From assembly GCA_963926475.1 (NCBI GenBank), contig CAWUXE010000009.1, forward strand, positions 31,490 through 95,489: a DNA stretch of 64,000 nt, read 5' to 3'. Below are positions 36,133 to 43,638 of the stretch, piece after piece. Position 1 is the stretch's first letter. Every line of letters begins with the position of its first letter. Source of the stretch: UBA2040 sp002384725 (GTDB taxonomy: Bacteria > Bacteroidota > Bacteroidia > Flavobacteriales_D > Crocinitomicaceae). The translations under genes and the position numbers were made by a program. Under the pieces are notes generated by a model. The model was not told the origin of the DNA and did not search any database. It saw only the letters and a list, made by a program, of their open reading frames with translations.

Positions 36133-36969
36133 ATGGACCCGAATCAATTGCCCACAATATACAAGATTGCGCAGCAAGCTGCTATTGAAGCATGTAAAGA
36201 AATTCTATCCATTTATCACCTTGGTTTTGACACGAGCGATAAGGAAGACGGTTCTCCAGTGACCACTGCAGACCTTCGTTCATCGGAAATTATTAGTGTT
36301 CATCTTGAAAAAACAGGAATTCCAATTATTGGAGAAGAACGAAAGAACACCCCTTTTCCAGAACGAAAATTGTGGGGCGAAAACTGGTGCGTTGATCCTT
36401 TGGATGGAACGAAAGAATTCATCAAACGAAATGGAGAATTTTGCGTCAACATAGCTCATATTGAAAATGGTAAGCCTGTTTTTGGATTGATAGCAGAACC
36501 ATGCAAAGGGCGTATGATATACGGCGGTTCAGCTTTCGGAGTGTATTTATGGGATTTCGAAAACGATCTAAATCAAAAAGGAATACAAGAAATTACTCCC
36601 ATTTTTAATTTAGACGAAGATGTTGTTTGGATTGCTTCGAGAAGTCATGAAGGTGCAGATGCGGATTGGGTGGAGAAACTTTCTAAACCTTTCTGTTCGG
36701 TTAGAAAAACGCCAAAAGGCAGTGCAATAAAATTCTTTGATTTAGCCTTGGGTTTAGCGCACATATACCCGCGTTTTGCGCCAACTATGGAATGGGACAT
36801 TGCAGCTGGGCAAGCGATTTTAGAAGCTTTGGGTGGAACAATTATTTCGACTGAAAATGGAAAACCCTTGAACTATAATAAAGACAGTTTATTCAATCCT
36901 TTTTTCGTTGCGAAAACTTCTGCTTTTTTAATGCGAGAGAAAAAATTCAGTTCTTTGCACTCAATTTAA
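36133..36969 (+). CDS. cysQ: 3'(2'),5'-bisphosphate nucleotidase CysQ
   Basis: A 278-residue member of the inositol monophosphatase fold. Metal site: Glu in IIGEERKN, DPLDGTKEFI and, near the C-terminus, EWDIAAGQAI. The DPLDGTKEFI form is specific to CysQ rather than inositol phosphatases. It removes phosphate from PAP, a by-product of sulfate assimilation, and may also limit PAP toxicity. ATG 36133 is chosen because the stretch before it is a terminator hairpin. It is followed by a decayed gene. Confidence 0.93.
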   Translation: MDPNQLPTIYKIAQQAAIEACKEILSIYHLGFDTSDKEDGSPVTTADLRSSEIISVHLEKTGIPIIGEERKNTPFPERKLWGENWCVDPLDGTKEFIKRNGEFCVNIAHIENGKPVFGLIAEPCKGRMIYGGSAFGVYLWDFENDLNQKGIQEITPIFNLDEDVVWIASRSHEGADADWVEKLSKPFCSVRKTPKGSAIKFFDLALGLAHIYPRFAPTMEWDIAAGQAILEALGGTIISTENGKPLNYNKDSLFNPFFVAKTSAFLMREKKFSSLHSI

Positions 36970-36984
36970 GATTGAAATCAGAAG

Positions 36985-37439
36985 TAGCGATAAAACTTCT
37001 CTTTGTCACTTTTCCTTGATGAATGCCCCGAGCTATACGAATCAAGGCGACCCTTTGGCTCCTCCCCATGGGCAAATTTTCAGAAATTCTTGCTGAAGCA
37101 CATTGGTCTAAAAACAAATGGAAAGCTGGAGTTTGCGCGACTTATTCTTTAAAAGGATACGATACAAGCGCTGGGAATTGGGGAGGGAATATCAACATTC
37201 CGTATATAAATCGGCCAATTGAACTAAATGATTTCGGTCATACAATTGGCCCCGGGACAGGGAATAATGCTTTTTGCGTGATGCTTCGTGAGTCCCATCG
37301 CTTATGCGAAAAGAGCAGAATTGATGCCTTTGTCGAAGCACATTTTCGCTACAATACTTGTCTCAATGAACCAAAAGCACAAATTGTGATTGGAATCCGT
37401 TCGCAATTGTGCGAACGATTACCGAAATTATTGAATTAG
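36985..37439 (+). pseudogene. C-terminal remnant of a RemB-like gliding/outer membrane protein
   Basis: Two frames each encode part of the same protein. The first (36985-37070) reads NAPSYTNQGDPLAPPHG, the second (about 37071-37439) SEILAEAHWSKNKWKAG to the stop. Together they resemble the region around a conserved NQPLAHPxGANF motif followed by barrel strands (GGNINIPYINRP, FGHTIGPGTGNNAF) that I recall from RemB-like proteins. The N-terminal part is missing and a frameshift lies just after PPHG. It lies between cysQ and a convergent helicase gene. It ends next to a short intergenic repeat at 37436. Confidence 0.7.
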
Positions 37440-37452
37440 ACTCCGCTCAGTC
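37436..37452. repeat. Short element TTAGACTCCGCTCAGTC
   Basis: It matches the complement of the element at 23127-23151 with two differences in 17 bases. It overlaps the last codons of the RemB-like remnant. Confidence 0.4.
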
Positions 37453-37475
37453 AGATAATTTATTAAACTGGTATA

Positions 37476-38723
37476 TTAATCCTTCTTTCTTGGATTCGGA
37501 TGATACTTTGTTTTTCTGTTGTTTCCTACTTTAAATTGTTTCTTGCCCCCACTTCCTGAGGGTCGTTCAAAGGATGCATTCCATTCTGGCCCTTCGCCTA
37601 ACTCTTTCGGTAAGGCATGTTGTGGAACGTCCATTTCGATCAATCGTTGGATTTTCGCCAACTTCGGCATATCCTTCGGATTAATAAAAGTCACGGCTTC
37701 ACCTTTGGTGTTTGCCCGAGCTGTTCTTCCTACGCGGTGAACGTAATCTTCAGCATCTCTTGGCGCATCGAAATTGATAACCATGTTGATCTCCTTGATA
37801 TCGATTCCACGAGACATAACATCCGTTGCCACCAAAACACGAATTCTTCGAGAACGGAATTTTAACACAACATCTTCACGACCTTCTTGGTCTAAATTGG
37901 ACGAAATTCCTTTAGCTGGAATACCATTTCGGGATAAATAACGAGCAATCTGGGAAACTTTGTCTTTGGCAGAAGTAAAAACGATAATACTTGTGTAATC
38001 TTTTCTATCCTCCAAAATATATTTCAACAAAGCTTCTTTTTGATTATCAAAAACCAAATAAACGCCTTGGGTAATTCCAGCGGCTGGTTTCGATAAACTC
38101 AAAACGATTTCTTCTGGACTGTGCAACAATTTCTTGGCAAGATCCTTAATCTTCGGCGCCATCGTGGCGCTAAACAAAAGATTTTGTCTCTTTTTAGGGA
38201 GATACGATATAATTTTCATCAAATCATCGCTGAATCCCATGTCAAGCATTTTATCTGCTTCATCGAGAATCAAATGTTTTACATGTTTGAAATTGACATA
38301 TCCCAAATTCAAGTGGGAGATCAATTTACCTGGAGTTGCAACAATAATATCGCGTCCATTCACCAAAGCATCTTTCTGATCGGCAAATTTCGAACCGTCG
38401 CCCCCTCCATAAATTGCCATCGACCCAACGGATACGAAGTAAGATAAACCTTGGATTTCTTGTTCAATCTGGAGTGCCAATTCACGCGTAGGCACAATGA
38501 TTAAGGTATCAATATGGCTTGTTTCTTTGCCGACCATTTTATTTAGGACGGGCAAAATAAATGCTGCTGTTTTACCCGTTCCCGTTTGAGCACAAGCAAT
38601 TAAATCGCGATTCTGTAATATCAAAGGGATGGCCTGAGCTTGAATGGGTGTTGCATCGGTAAAACCCATATGGTCTAATGCCTCAAGTAACTCAGTAGAC
38701 AAGTCTAATTCTGTAAATTTCAT
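37476..38723 (-). CDS. DEAD-box RNA helicase (RhlE-like)
   Basis: A 415-residue ATP-dependent RNA helicase. Motifs in order: the Q motif (FTDATPIQAQAIP), Walker A AQTGTGKT, PTRELA, DEAD in LILDEADKML, SAT, the helicase C-terminal domain with ATDVMSRGID and the HRVGRTAR motif. A short basic tail (about 45 residues, KKQFKVGNNRKTKYHPN) likely binds RNA. It is monocistronic. The -7 box lies only five bases before ATG 38723. RhlE-like proteins act in ribosome assembly or RNA decay; which one here is not visible. Confidence 0.94.
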   Translation of the reverse strand: MKFTELDLSTELLEALDHMGFTDATPIQAQAIPLILQNRDLIACAQTGTGKTAAFILPVLNKMVGKETSHIDTLIIVPTRELALQIEQEIQGLSYFVSVGSMAIYGGGDGSKFADQKDALVNGRDIIVATPGKLISHLNLGYVNFKHVKHLILDEADKMLDMGFSDDLMKIISYLPKKRQNLLFSATMAPKIKDLAKKLLHSPEEIVLSLSKPAAGITQGVYLVFDNQKEALLKYILEDRKDYTSIIVFTSAKDKVSQIARYLSRNGIPAKGISSNLDQEGREDVVLKFRSRRIRVLVATDVMSRGIDIKEINMVINFDAPRDAEDYVHRVGRTARANTKGEAVTFINPKDMPKLAKIQRLIEMDVPQHALPKELGEGPEWNASFERPSGSGGKKQFKVGNNRKTKYHPNPRKKD

Positions 38724-38728
38724 TGCTG

Positions 38729-38736
38729 CAAAGATA
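38729..38736 (-). promoter_or_regulatory. -7 box TATCTTTG of the helicase gene
   Basis: An exact TAnnTTTG on the minus strand, five bases before ATG 38723, which predicts a leaderless mRNA. Confidence 0.5.
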
Positions 38737-38897
38737 AGTTTAATTTGTTTGGAAAGTATTGGCTTTCCATAGTTTACAAAAACCGCATGTTAATTACTTC
38801 ATCTTCGATTTCTTTGGCCAAATTGAGCAAGAGAAATAAGTATAAACAAGTCAAAATTGGCCCTTGAATTTCCACCCAAATAATATTCCATAGTAAT

Positions 38898-39200
38898 ATT
38901 AGTGCCTCTATTTGCTCAGGTGGTTCAAACGTATTTGGATCTCAAGTTTTGACATCTGCGGGAACGTTTGCGGATGTGATTCCAAATCCAGCGACTACAA
39001 CAGTTCATGCAGTTTGGAGCGGAGGAAACATTTCGGCTTACTCTGTATATGATTTAAAAGGCAGAAATGTTCTTTCCAAATCATTTGATGCTGGAACGAA
39101 AGAAATTGAATTCTCTGTTGAAAGTTTTGAAAATGGAACAGATATTCTTCAATTGGAAACGATCGCTGGAACAATTACAAAACAATTCGTTAAAAACTAA
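38898..39200 (+). pseudogene. Tail of a T9SS repeat protein (collapsed remnant)
   Basis: An open frame without an ATG encodes ASICSGGSNVFGSQVLTSAGTF, the start of the repeat found in long flavobacterial surface proteins. It jumps straight into a sorting domain (VIPNPATTTVHAVWSG to KQFVKN). The repeat's normal end and all preceding domains are missing. Codons for a signal peptide are absent too. A TTG at 38949 is the only possible start. It is best read as a remnant from an internal deletion of a large secreted protein. Confidence 0.7.
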
Positions 39201-39228
39201 ATGAGATAATATTTCTCTTAAATAAATA

Positions 39229-39262
39229 AGAGCCTCAACTAATAACGTTGGGGCTCTTTTTA
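39229..39262 (+). terminator. Terminator after the T9SS remnant
   Basis: AGAGCCTCAAC (39229-39239) pairs with GTTGGGGCTCT (39247-39257) with one mismatch, followed by TTTTTATTT. The terminator of the decayed gene has survived. Confidence 0.75.
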
Positions 39263-39301
39263 TTTAACCTATAAATGACCTTGGAAAAATGGAGAGAAAA
39301 T

Positions 39302-39331
39302 AAAAAAAGCGACTCTCCTTCAAAAGTCGCT
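39302..39331 (-). terminator. Terminator after the SSB cluster
   Basis: AAAGCGACT and AGTCGCTTT form a 9-bp stem, with a T run on both sides. On the minus strand it lies about 72 bases after the last ssb stop. Confidence 0.75.
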
Positions 39332-39402
39332 TTTTGGTTTACAACATCAATTCTTCTCTGCATATCGCGCTCCTAAAGAATTGATTCGGTAGGTATTTAA
39401 GT

Positions 39403-39732
39403 TTATGCCGACATGTTCAACACCTCTTTGGCTTCTACTTCCGTAATCGTTCTTGAAAGCCCCGCTTTTGTTGAATAGGTGCGATTGACCAGTTTTCCAT
39501 GGATACAAAGTGATGCGCCAGAGTGACCGTAATTTTCAATGAAATTGGCCGCATTTCCCCAAGCGAAGACTTTGTGCCATTCGGTTTTCTGTATTTTCTG
39601 TCCATTCGTATCGGTGTAAACCGAATGCGTGGCCACATCGAAACGAGCGACTTTTGCTCCGTTTTTAATTTCTGTGATTTTCAATTCTTTTCCCATGTTC
39701 CCGTATAGAGTAACGCTATTTCTTAATGCCAT
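39403..39732 (-). CDS. ssb: SSB-family protein, third in tandem
   Basis: A 109-residue single OB-fold protein. The start ALRNSVTLYGNMGKELKI and the central WHKVFAWGNAANFIENY match the SSB strand order (compare WHNIVVWGK). It ends directly after the fold (EVLNMSA) and so lacks the acidic C-terminal tip that recruits partner proteins. It probably binds single-stranded DNA as a small oligomer. It lies 112 bases after the second SSB gene and is the last of three. Confidence 0.85.
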   Translation of the reverse strand: MALRNSVTLYGNMGKELKITEIKNGAKVARFDVATHSVYTDTNGQKIQKTEWHKVFAWGNAANFIENYGHSGASLCIHGKLVNRTYSTKAGLSRTITEVEAKEVLNMSA

Positions 39733-39844
39733 TTGACTAAATTTTTATATTATTAATTTTCATTTGAAGAAGAGATAGAGCGACGAGGAAACAACTATGC
39801 ATTTCCTTTGCCCAAAAGACCCGCCGATCTATTCTTCTAACAGT

Positions 39845-40159
39845 TTAAATGATGCTCAAATCGTTGATTTCAACTTCCGAAATTGATTTCTTAACGCCTT
39901 TCGGGTCCTGATAAAAACGAGTCGTTAATCTACCTTCGATTGCCAGGTTCGTGCCTTTAGCTGCTTGATGTTCGATAATTTGCGCCAAGTTGCCCCAAGC
40001 GGTCATTTTATGCCAGTATTTTTTAATTTTCGGCTGGCCTGTCTTATCCAGGTATGGTTCCTGGGTAGAAAGCGTAAAATTCACCACTTTCTGTCCGTCT
40101 TCGAGTTGCAAGAATTTGGGCTCTGAGCTCATTTTCCCAATTAAGTTTACGTAGTTCAT
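39845..40159 (-). CDS. ssb: SSB-family protein, second in tandem
   Basis: A 104-residue OB-fold protein. It has the start MNYVNLIGKMSSEPKF, central KKYWHKMTAWGNLAQII and end EVEINDLSII. There is no flexible tail and no acidic tip. Only three bases separate it from the preceding SSB gene, so the two are coexpressed. The sequences of the three cluster members are clearly different, so this is not a recent duplication. Confidence 0.85.
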   Translation of the reverse strand: MNYVNLIGKMSSEPKFLQLEDGQKVVNFTLSTQEPYLDKTGQPKIKKYWHKMTAWGNLAQIIEHQAAKGTNLAIEGRLTTRFYQDPKGVKKSISEVEINDLSII

Positions 40160-40162
40160 ACT

Positions 40163-40543
40163 CTATTTTTTTGCTTTTTCTTCGGTTTCTGTTTCGCTGT
40201 TAGCTTTTGTGTTTCGAGATGAAAGCAGTAAAAAATCATTTACTTCGATCTCCGTTACATAGCGTTTCTCACTATCTTTTTCGTACGAGCGGTTTACAAT
40301 TCTACCTTCCGTCATGATCTCTTGGCCTTTAGTGGCTAATTTTGAAAAATTCTCAGCAGTTTTTCCCCACACGACCAAATTGTGCCATTGTGTTTTTTCT
40401 ACCCATTTACCTGTCGTGTCTTTGAAGTTTTCGCTTGTTGCAAGCGATACTTTAACCAACTGGAATCCTTTCCCTACTGTTTGTAATGTTGGCTCTTGTC
40501 CTAAGCGTCCGATCAAACTAACTTTGTTTCGTAATGTGTTCAT
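40163..40543 (-). CDS. ssb: SSB-family protein, first in tandem
   Basis: A 126-residue OB-fold protein, the longest of the three: start NTLRNKVSLIGRLGQEPTL, centre WHNLVVWGKTAENFSKL, and a short charged tail (NSETETEEKAKK) that ends in lysines rather than the DDxPF tip. I chose ATG 40543, which gives the conserved SSB start; 32 upstream codons read in frame but are not SSB-like. It is the first gene of the cluster. Confidence 0.88.
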   Translation of the reverse strand: MNTLRNKVSLIGRLGQEPTLQTVGKGFQLVKVSLATSENFKDTTGKWVEKTQWHNLVVWGKTAENFSKLATKGQEIMTEGRIVNRSYEKDSEKRYVTEIEVNDFLLLSSRNTKANSETETEEKAKK

Positions 40544-40956
40544 AATAATTGTGTTTTTTAAAAGTTTGAAATAATTGTTTATTGTTGCCGTCAATACCCC
40601 TGATTGACTTTCGACACCACAAAGATTGGGACACTTCAAAACTTTACCTGGTTTTTAAACATTTACTGTCGAATAACAGTCGTTTGTAAACGATTACAAT
40701 TGAATTTATAGTTGATTATCAATTATATAAACAAAAAATAAAATAAAATAAATCTTTCGCTTTGAACGATTCTTTTTTTTTATAAACGGGTAATCTTCAA
40801 TAAACTAGAATTGTTAAACGCATAAAAAAGGGCAATTCAAACTAAAAATCCTTGGAAAGCTAAAACCCGCCTGTTCGATTCTTAACAAATTTGATTTGGA
40901 GGTACTACAAACAAGTCTTATATTCGTGCCAATAAAAACTAAAAAATCAATTAACT
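40544..40956. other. Intergenic region between the SSB cluster and the 684-residue T9SS gene
   Basis: 413 AT-rich bases between divergent genes. The right end holds the promoter at 40895-40926. Short palindromes occur (CGTTTGTAAACG near 40680 and GTTGATTATCAAT near 40710) and could be operators. I see no coding frame or RNA gene. Confidence 0.4.
40895..40926 (+). promoter_or_regulatory. Promoter of the 684-residue T9SS gene (TTTG, 20 bases, TATATTCG)
   Basis: TTTG at 40895-40898 and TATATTCG at 40919-40926 are 20 bases apart, one base off the consensus -7. It lies 30 bases before ATG 40957. Confidence 0.65.
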
Positions 40957-43011
40957 ATGAAAAGAATTTTTACTTTATTAGTGGTATTGTTGGCTGGATT
41001 TACAGCAAACGCTCAATACTACTACTTCTCAGGATCTGGAGAATTTTCCGGATCATTAAATCAAGACCCTGCTTATCCTACAGGAGGTGGTCAGGTTGCT
41101 GGTTGGACATCTCTTGTTGGCCCTTCAGCTTCTACACCAGTATGGTCTGCGAATCAAACTTTGCCATTCGCGTTTAACTTTAACGGTGCTCCCGTTACGG
41201 ATTACAAAATCTCATCGACAGGTGTAGTAACATTCACGACTGCTGCAACGACAGTACCAAGCGCTACTCCAGCTGCTTTGCCAAGTGCGTCAATTCCAGA
41301 CAAATCAATTTGTGCTTGGGGTTTGAACGCTATTGGAACAAATGATAATGGATCAATTAAAGTATTTGGGACAGCTCCAAATCGTCAATTGTGGATTCAT
41401 TACAGTTCTTGTACAAACGGATCAATCGGATGGTCATACTACTCTATCGTATTGGTAGAAGGTACAGATCAAATTTTTGTTGTTGACCAAAGAAATACAA
41501 CAGGAACTGGTGCATTGACAATTGGAATCCAAATTGATGGATCAACTGCCGTTAACGTAACAGGATCTCCTGCAGTAGGAGCTCAAGCAGGAACGAACTT
41601 CGATCCAGCAGATGATTATCACTATGAATTTATTCAAGGTGTTCAATCACCAAACGAAATCAAATTACAATCTGTAGATGTATTACCGTACGTTTCTGCA
41701 GGAAGCGTGAACATGGTAGGTACAGTTCGTAACTTGGGAAGTAACCCTATCACACAGTTCGGCGTTACTTACGATGCAGGAGCTGGTGCAGTACCGGGAA
41801 CAATTACTGGTGTAAACATTCCTTCAAACGGAACATACCAATTTACTCATTCAACTCCTTTAACTGCAGTAGCAGGTTCAGCGTATACAATTAATATGAC
41901 TGTTGCGATTGCCGGTGACGTTAATATGGCGAACAATTCACTTACATCAAATACCGTTGCCTTGACGTCTATTCCAGCTCGCACAGTAGTTGGAGAAGAA
42001 AGAACAGGAACATGGTGTGGATGGTGTCCACGTGGCGCTGTAGGTCTTGCAGGAATGGAAGCAACTTCTGATTTCATTGGAATTGCAGTTCACAACAGTG
42101 ACCCTATGACAATTTCCAACTACGATGGTGGAATTGCTACTTGGATTCCAAGTTCATTCCCAACTGGGGGTGTTGATCGTGTTGCTACAGGTAATCCTGC
42201 TAACTTCAGTGGAATGCATGCTGCTCGTGTTAATGATTTAACCCCTTGTAAAGTAAACAGTGTAACATACACTTCAACTGCAACGAACATTACTGTTACT
42301 GCAGATGTAGAATTTATGGGAACTATCTCTGGTGATTACAGATTGTCATTGGTAACATTGGAGGATGATTTAATTAATTCAGCTGCAGGATGGGCTCAAG
42401 TAAACTACTATGATGGTGGTGGTAACGGTTTGTTGACTGACCCTGTAACAGGATTCGAATGGTCAACTGCTGGTGACCCAGTTAACTCTATTGATTTCGG
42501 TGGTTACGATCATGTTGCTATGACATTATCATCTAATGACATTTTAGGAACACCTGGAAGTTTACCAGCAAGTTCAGTGCCAGTTGGAGTTCACTCTTAT
42601 ACTTTCACTGCAATTCCAAAAACAACATACAACGACTTGAGTAAAGCGCATGCAGTTGTTATGATTGTAAATACAGCGACTGGTGAAATCATGAACGCTG
42701 GTAAAAGTGCTGCTCTTGGTGTTTCCAGTCAATCATTGACTGAATTGAACAACGTAGCTAACTACAAAGCGTATCCTAATCCATCAACTGGATCAGTAAA
42801 CCTTGCTTTCAACTTGTTGAACAACGCAAACGTTTCTGTTCAAGTAACAGATGCATTGGGGAACATCGTTCGCGCAGAAGCATCTACTTTGATGTTAGCT
42901 GGTGAGCACAACGCAGTATTCAACGGAGCTAATTTAGCTGACGGAATGTACTTTGTAAACTTAAGTGTTGACGGACAAGTTATCACGAAGCGCATTACAA
43001 TAGTGAAATAA
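40957..43011 (+). CDS. Secreted T9SS protein with Omp28-like thioredoxin region
   Basis: A 684-residue surface protein. A signal peptide ends at TANAQ. Residues 20-230 form a beta-rich domain, then an Ig-like domain (about 235-335). At about 345 the Omp28 motif VVGEERTGTWCGWCPRGAVG appears with a CxxC pair (CGWC), followed by an IAVHNSD strand. The last 75 residues (AYPNPSTGSVNLAF to KRITIVK) are a T9SS type A sorting domain. Its codons look well adapted and it has a good promoter and a terminator, so it may be highly expressed. Function unknown. Confidence 0.88.
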   Translation: MKRIFTLLVVLLAGFTANAQYYYFSGSGEFSGSLNQDPAYPTGGGQVAGWTSLVGPSASTPVWSANQTLPFAFNFNGAPVTDYKISSTGVVTFTTAATTVPSATPAALPSASIPDKSICAWGLNAIGTNDNGSIKVFGTAPNRQLWIHYSSCTNGSIGWSYYSIVLVEGTDQIFVVDQRNTTGTGALTIGIQIDGSTAVNVTGSPAVGAQAGTNFDPADDYHYEFIQGVQSPNEIKLQSVDVLPYVSAGSVNMVGTVRNLGSNPITQFGVTYDAGAGAVPGTITGVNIPSNGTYQFTHSTPLTAVAGSAYTINMTVAIAGDVNMANNSLTSNTVALTSIPARTVVGEERTGTWCGWCPRGAVGLAGMEATSDFIGIAVHNSDPMTISNYDGGIATWIPSSFPTGGVDRVATGNPANFSGMHAARVNDLTPCKVNSVTYTSTATNITVTADVEFMGTISGDYRLSLVTLEDDLINSAAGWAQVNYYDGGGNGLLTDPVTGFEWSTAGDPVNSIDFGGYDHVAMTLSSNDILGTPGSLPASSVPVGVHSYTFTAIPKTTYNDLSKAHAVVMIVNTATGEIMNAGKSAALGVSSQSLTELNNVANYKAYPNPSTGSVNLAFNLLNNANVSVQVTDALGNIVRAEASTLMLAGEHNAVFNGANLADGMYFVNLSVDGQVITKRITIVK

Positions 43012-43033
43012 GAATTTCATTTATATAAAAACA

Positions 43034-43065
43034 AAAGGGGTGTATTTCGATACATCCCTTTTTTA
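43034..43065 (+). terminator. Terminator after the 684-residue T9SS gene
   Basis: AAAAGGGGTGTAT and ATACATCCCTTTT form a stem with a TTCG loop and one mismatch, followed by six T. Confidence 0.85.
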
Positions 43066-43085
43066 TTACTGTTAATTATTTCGAT

Positions 43086-43208
43086 TTACATATTTCCCAT
43101 CGGTGTTTCCATTGCTTTTTTACCGTCGCATTTTTTGCTTGAGCCGCATTGAGCACAAAGAAGTAATATACTTAAAGAGAATAGTGAGATTATTATAAAG
43201 CGGTGCAT
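43086..43208 (-). CDS. Very small lipoprotein (40 residues)
   Basis: ATG 43208 begins a 40-residue frame, with a hydrophobic signal (IIISLFSLSILLLCAQCG) ending in a lipobox-like LLLCAQCGSSKKC. The mature part is about 20 residues, Lys- and Met-rich, and has two more Cys nearby (CGSSKKC). It ends GNM at TAA 43086. It looks like a real small lipoprotein, but no family is known to me. It lies on the opposite strand between the T9SS gene and the CBS remnant. Confidence 0.6.
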   Translation of the reverse strand: MHRFIIISLFSLSILLLCAQCGSSKKCDGKKAMETPMGNM

Positions 43209-43290
43209 ATTAGTTTTGTTTAAGTTGTTCTTATTCAACGTTCGAATACTTCGATTGTTGTTTCCTTCTGAACAAACGTCATCAATCTAA

Positions 43291-43484
43291 ATGTGGGACG
43301 TCGTGAACATTGAACAAATCATGTCGAAAAACGCGGAAACGGCCCAAAAGATGATACCATTTATGATGTGGCCAAAACACCTTCAATGAATAATTTTCAA
43401 GCGCTTCCAGTAATGAACAACAATGAAACAGTAGGCATTGTAACTTCAACAGACTTAGTAAAGTAATTGGTAGAACAATATTAA
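43291..43484 (+). pseudogene. CBS-domain gene remnant
   Basis: ATG 43291 starts a frame reading VVNIEQIMSKNAETAQ. After a one-base shift near 43348 the protein continues DDTIYDVAKTPSMNNF, ALPVMNNNETVGIVTSTDL and VK, then a TAA (43464-43466) where Tyr is expected, then LVEQY and the true stop. This is the C-terminal CBS repeat of a two-CBS protein with a frameshift and a nonsense change. The first CBS repeat is absent. Intact relatives bind adenine nucleotides and regulate other proteins. Confidence 0.7.
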
Positions 43485-43513
43485 ACTAAACACGATATCG
43501 TTTACAAAAGACA

Positions 43514-43556
43514 AACCTCTCAATCTTCTAAAAAACATTAAAAGATTGAGAGGTTC
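43514..43556 (+). terminator. Terminator after the CBS remnant
   Basis: AACCTCTCAATCTT and AAGATTGAGAGGTT form a 14-bp perfect stem around a 14-base loop, followed by CTTAGTTTT. It also lies directly before the promoter of the next gene. Confidence 0.75.
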
Positions 43557-43626
43557 TTAGTTTTAAAGCATCAATCGGAAGTTTACAAACAACAGTAATT
43601 CATTTTCTCAGAGCTGAAAAATTCTC

Positions 43627-43634
43627 TACCTTTA
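43627..43634 (+). promoter_or_regulatory. -7-like box TACCTTTA of the 875-residue surface protein gene
   Basis: TACCTTTA ends four bases before ATG 43639. It matches the consensus except for the last base, and again predicts a leaderless mRNA. Confidence 0.4.
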
Positions 43635-43638
43635 CTAA

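Noticed and set aside
39403..40543. The SSB cluster as part of a phage or integrative element
   Set aside because: No integrase, recombinase, replication or structural phage genes are nearby, and base composition looks like the surroundings.
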